A DNA stretch of 9,768 nucleotides from the NCBI GenBank assembly GCA_964543965.1, contig CAZJAX010000079.1, positions 1 to 9,768 on the forward strand, given 5' to 3'. Position 1 is the stretch's first letter. Every line of letters begins with the position of its first letter. The notes under the pieces were generated by a model. It was given only the letters and a program-made list of their open reading frames with translations. It was not told the origin of the DNA and ran no database searches. Positions 7,056 to 9,768 of the stretch are shown here, in pieces. The position numbers were made by a program, and so were the translations under genes. The stretch is from CAMDWQ01 sp964543965 (GTDB lineage: Bacteria > Omnitrophota > Gorgyraeia > 2-02-FULL-51-18).

Positions 7056-7671
7056 AGCCCTTTTTCTTCAGATAGCTCAAGATCTCCCCCCGGGCTTTCC
7101 GGAGAGCTTTGCCGCGGTGGCTGATCCTGTTTTTTTGTGCGCTCGAGAGCTCGGCAAATGTTTTTTTCATGCCATCAGGGACAAACAGCGGGTCATAGCC
7201 GAATCCGTTGGATCCGCGCGCCGCTTCCGAGATCTTCCCGCGGCACTCCCCTTTTACCGCTGCGACGAATTTTCCGGAGTCGTACAGCGCCATCGCAGAG
7301 ACGAATTTCGCCCTCCTCGACTTCTTTTTTGCCAGGAGCTCGAGCACCTTCCGGTTGTTGTCAGCATACGTGCAGCCGGGACCCGCAAATCGAGCGGAAT
7401 ACACGCCGGGCCTGCCGTTCAGCGCCGTGACCATCAAACCGGAATCATCGGCAAGAGTCAGCGCCTTCGTGTGGCGGGAATAATGGCGGGATTTCTTTCG
7501 CGCGTTGGCCTCGAAGGTCCGGCCGTCTTCGACGGCTTCGCGGCAGGCAGGATAATCGGCGAGCGTGAGCACGCGGATACCCGAACCGGCGAGCAGCGTC
7601 TCCAGCTCGCGACGCTTGTCTTTATTTTTGGTGCCGAGCACGATCTGCCCGGCAGGCGGTCTGCTTTTCAT
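7045..7671 (-). CDS. rdgB: XTP/dITP pyrophosphatase (RdgB/HAM1 family)
   Basis: Hydrolyses non-canonical purine nucleoside triphosphates (XTP, dITP, ITP) to monophosphates plus pyrophosphate, keeping them out of DNA and RNA. The protein is 208 residues from the ATG at 7671. Family motifs are complete: GTKNKDKRRE (13-22, the TxNxxKxxE substrate loop), LADDSGL (73-79) with the metal-binding and catalytic acids, GRPGVYSARFAG (86-97), SNGFGYDP (154-161) and ISHRGKAL (183-190). The C-terminus is lysine rich. A TTG directly before the ATG could add one residue but is less likely. No Shine-Dalgarno is visible; a promoter at 7678-7707 would start transcription at the ATG itself. The symbol is by family; some bacteria call it rdgB, yggV or ham1. 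Confidence 0.95.
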   Translation of the reverse strand: MKSRPPAGQIVLGTKNKDKRRELETLLAGSGIRVLTLADYPACREAVEDGRTFEANARKKSRHYSRHTKALTLADDSGLMVTALNGRPGVYSARFAGPGCTYADNNRKVLELLAKKKSRRAKFVSAMALYDSGKFVAAVKGECRGKISEAARGSNGFGYDPLFVPDGMKKTFAELSSAQKNRISHRGKALRKARGEILSYLKKKGFKK

Positions 7672-7677
7672 CAAGAC

Positions 7678-7707
7678 AGTTTATTTCTCATGAGCCGATC
7701 AAGTCAA
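7678..7707 (-). promoter_or_regulatory. Predicted promoter of rdgB, placed for leaderless transcription
   Basis: On the minus strand, TTGACT (7702-7707, five of six), an 18-base spacer and TAAACT (7678-7683, four of six). Six bases separate the -10 box from the ATG at 7671, which puts the expected transcription start on the A of the ATG. The weak -10 makes this the least certain of the four promoters. Confidence 0.5.
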
Positions 7708-7759
7708 GCGTTCAGACCCAGCGGATGGTCCCGATTTTCAGGATCCAGCATTTTTTTAA

Positions 7760-7788
7760 ATGACCCTGCCCTCGAAATCAATTATACT
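7760..7788 (+). promoter_or_regulatory. Predicted promoter of the methyltransferase gene, placed for leaderless transcription
   Basis: ATGACC (7760-7765, four of six), a 17-base spacer and TATACT (7783-7788, five of six), preceded by an AT-only tract at 7751-7760 that could act as an UP-like element. Ten bases separate the -10 box from the ATG at 7799, so the leader would be about four bases, too short for a Shine-Dalgarno. Confidence 0.6.
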
Positions 7789-7798
7789 CTTACTCCAG

Positions 7799-8428
7799 AT
7801 GAAGCCGAGCGATCTCAAAACAGACTGGCAGCGATATTACGCGCATCCCTACCCATTATCCGGCATCACGCGCCGCATTCTCGGCCGGAACATAAGCCGC
7901 GCGATCACCCGGTTTCTTCCTGACAAAACCGGCCTCACGATCGCAGAGCTTGGCGGCGCCAACAGCTCGGTTTATCCTATACTCAGCGCCGATCTGAGCC
8001 CGGCAGAGTATCACATCATCGACAAACACCCGACAAAAAGCGGCCGGTTGAGCGGCAGCGCTCTGCGCTACCATGAAAGAGATATTCTGGATTTCAAAAA
8101 TCTTCCGCAGGTCGATCTGACTCTCAGCGTCGGACTGATCGAGCATTTCTCGCCCGGAGATACAAAAAAAGCCGTCCTCGCCCACATGAATATCCTGAAG
8201 CCCGGAGGCATTTCCGTGATGACATTCCCGACGCCTACGTGGCTGTATAAAATATCCCGCCGCCTTTCAGAGCAAACGGGATCATGGATATTTCACGACG
8301 AGAGGCCGCTCGCCATCAAGGAGGTTGCTCTGATCGCGCAAGAGCACGGCACGGTTCTGAACTCAAAGATCGTCTGGCCCATCGTTTTCACGCAGGCAAT
8401 CCTGGTGATAAAAAAATTTCCGGGATGA
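7799..8428 (+). CDS. Class I SAM-dependent methyltransferase, substrate unknown
   Basis: A 209-residue soluble protein with the Rossmann-type methyltransferase core. Motif I is AELGGANSSVYPIL (about residues 49-62), a variant of the glycine-rich SAM loop; YHIIDKH (about 71-77) supplies the acidic residue expected to bind the ribose; DLTLSVGLIEHF follows as motif IV, and LKPGGISVMTFPTP as the post-motif strand and turn. No substrate domain is recognisable. It resembles small-molecule or glycan-modifying methyltransferases found in surface polysaccharide loci, and the adjacent TMTC-like gene is compatible with that, but the substrate is not shown. The ATG at 7799 was chosen because the alternative ATG at 7760 coincides with the -35 box and gives a poor N-terminus. 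The stop codon directly abuts that of the next gene on the other strand. Confidence 0.8.
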   Translation: MKPSDLKTDWQRYYAHPYPLSGITRRILGRNISRAITRFLPDKTGLTIAELGGANSSVYPILSADLSPAEYHIIDKHPTKSGRLSGSALRYHERDILDFKNLPQVDLTLSVGLIEHFSPGDTKKAVLAHMNILKPGGISVMTFPTPTWLYKISRRLSEQTGSWIFHDERPLAIKEVALIAQEHGTVLNSKIVWPIVFTQAILVIKKFPG

Positions 8429-9768
8429 CTACTTAAGCCCCAGAGACTCACCCAATCTCAGGATGTCTTCCGGGAGATCCTTGGAGATCTTCCTGGCTTT
8501 TCGGATATCCGCGATGCATTCATTGTCATAGCCCAGCTTGTAATAAAGGCGTATTCGCGTAAGCAGCGAATTCAGGCCGAGCGGATTGAGGCTGACGGCC
8601 ATATTCAGGTCGTCGAGCGCAGAGCGCAGATCGCCTTTGATATCATAAGCGATCGCTCGGTTCGCGTAAGCGCTTTCCGCGGCGGGATCGATGCCTATGG
8701 CCGCCGTCCAATCCGCGATCGCTTTCTCCATATCCCCTTGCGCATAATAGAGAGCGCCTCGGTTGATATAGCCTGAAAAGAATTTCGGGTTGATGGAAAA
8801 TATTTTTTCATAATCCGCGAGCGCCGCGGCGGCATTCCCCTGTCTCTGATAAAGGATCGCGCGGCTGTTGTAAGCGCGGACATACTTCGGCTCGATTTCG
8901 AGGCAGCGGTTCAGATCCTTCAAAGCCAGATCTTCTTTTCCGGCGACACTGTAGGCGATGCCTCGCGCAAGGTACGCGCGGGCCTTGAGGGGCGACTTCT
9001 GGATCGTATCGCTCCAAAGACTGATGTCATTGCGCATCACATCGTTTCTCGCGTACGCCAGGATGAACAAAAAGATAGTGAATGCCGAAAGCAGGAAGAC
9101 GGCGGTTTTTTTATTCAAAGCGGCGCAGACGGCAGCCGAGAGCGCCATGGAAAACGCGGCCACAGGCAGGTACAGCCGGTGCTCTACTGCTAGATCGTGG
9201 ATCGGGAAAAAACTCGATTCCGGAAGCAGCAGCAGAAAAAACCAGACCAGAGAAAAACCCTTGAGCGAATGCCCCTTCTTGATCAGCACCAGCCCCGCGA
9301 CCAGCACCGCAAGAACAGCCGCCAAACCAGCCAGCGCTGCGGGGTCCAGGATCGTGCGTGATAGAGGATAGTCATAGTCAAAATTCTGCCTGACGGGGCA
9401 AAAAAGAAGTCCTGCGTAGGTGAGAAACACTTTGAGCTGAGTGAAGAAGTAATGCAGGGTAGCCGGGCGTTCGCTGGCATCGATGACGAGCTGGAATTTT
9501 CCGACATTGAAGTTCCCGGAAAAGACAAGAGCCGCAGGGACCAGCAAAGTAACGAGATAAAACGGCAAAAGCCGGACGAAAGCCCCTCCCTTTTTTGAGA
9601 AAAAGATCCTGTCGTAAAGCGTCAAGGCCAGAGGCAGGGTCATCGCCATCTCCTTGGAAAAGATCGAGAGCGCCGCAGCCGCGATCGCCGTATACCTATA
9701 ACCGCGGGCGCCTTCCTTCACGCCGCGGATATAGCACACCAGAGCCGCGAGATAAAAAAATGAGCTCA
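8429..9768 (-). CDS. TMTC-like polytopic membrane protein with C-terminal TPR repeats, N-terminus beyond the right edge
   Basis: The reading frame is open to the window edge, so 445 C-terminal residues are seen and the true start lies outside; the GTG at 9739 is internal. The first half is membrane bound, with about five or six hydrophobic segments between 9040 and 9768. It carries motifs typical of bacterial relatives of TMTC proteins (GT-C-fold, putative dolichyl/polyprenyl-phosphate sugar transferases): FSKEMAMTLPLALTLYD near 9610-9665, CPVRQNFDYDYP near 9365-9400 and AVEHRLYLP near 9167-9193. The second half (about 8490-8980) is a run of about five tetratricopeptide repeats, such as AYLARGIAYSVAGKEDLALK and AYNSRAILYQRQGNAAAALA, likely on the far side of the membrane and used for protein binding. 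Catalytic acidic residues of the GT-C fold would be in the missing N-terminus, so enzyme activity is inferred only. Confidence 0.82.
   Translation of the reverse strand, partial: SSFFYLAALVCYIRGVKEGARGYRYTAIAAAALSIFSKEMAMTLPLALTLYDRIFFSKKGGAFVRLLPFYLVTLLVPAALVFSGNFNVGKFQLVIDASERPATLHYFFTQLKVFLTYAGLLFCPVRQNFDYDYPLSRTILDPAALAGLAAVLAVLVAGLVLIKKGHSLKGFSLVWFFLLLLPESSFFPIHDLAVEHRLYLPVAAFSMALSAAVCAALNKKTAVFLLSAFTIFLFILAYARNDVMRNDISLWSDTIQKSPLKARAYLARGIAYSVAGKEDLALKDLNRCLEIEPKYVRAYNSRAILYQRQGNAAAALADYEKIFSINPKFFSGYINRGALYYAQGDMEKAIADWTAAIGIDPAAESAYANRAIAYDIKGDLRSALDDLNMAVSLNPLGLNSLLTRIRLYYKLGYDNECIADIRKARKISKDLPEDILRLGESLGLK

Noticed and set aside
7117..7923. Plus-strand open frame of 268 codons opposite rdgB
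   Set aside because: It runs antisense through rdgB and across both predicted promoters into the methyltransferase start in another frame; no recognisable domain.
8490..8980. Repeated DNA segments in the right part, considered as tandem DNA repeats
   Set aside because: The periodicity is at protein level (34-residue TPR units); the nucleotide sequences differ too much to be a DNA repeat or CRISPR.

Overview
The window reads as ordinary, tightly packed bacterial chromosome: ten genes, no RNA genes, no mobile elements, no CRISPR and no gene-free stretch over about 130 bases. The set of an AsmA-like envelope protein, a membrane TPR protein of the TMTC/GT-C type and a fatty-acid operon headed by coaD suggests a Gram-negative (diderm) bacterium of moderate GC. 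A member of the PVC superphylum such as Candidatus Omnitrophota would fit, but that is inference; no rRNA or diagnostic marker is present.

Bases 1-4372 (minus strand) hold one operon, transcribed coaD > yceD > rpmF > plsX > fabH > fabD > fabG, with fabG running off the left edge. Genes are 10-24 bases apart or overlap. A good sigma70-type promoter lies just before coaD (4402-4431). The operon joins the phosphopantetheine adenylyltransferase step of CoA synthesis, ribosomal protein L32 with its usual neighbour YceD, and initiation and elongation of fatty acid and phospholipid synthesis: PlsX acyl-phosphate formation, FabH condensation, FabD malonyl loading and FabG ketoreduction.

Bases 4455-7055 (plus strand) hold a divergent promoter and an 854-residue AsmA-like protein with one N-terminal membrane anchor, a likely periplasmic lipid-handling protein. 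It converges with an RdgB/HAM1-type nucleotide pyrophosphatase gene (7045-7671, minus); the two coding regions overlap by 11 bases at their 3' ends.

Bases 7672-7798 are a divergent intergenic region with a promoter for rdgB and one for a class I SAM-dependent methyltransferase (7799-8428, plus). That gene ends exactly where the oppositely oriented TMTC-like membrane/TPR gene (8429 to the right edge, minus, start outside the window) ends.

The most notable pattern is regulatory. The three stand-alone genes whose starts are visible (AsmA-like, rdgB, methyltransferase) each have a -35/-10 promoter placed so that transcription should begin within 0-4 bases of the start codon, with no Shine-Dalgarno sequence. 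Most operon genes instead have Shine-Dalgarno sites. This points to leaderless transcripts for the single genes. I found no clear sign of a new defence, mobile or RNA system.
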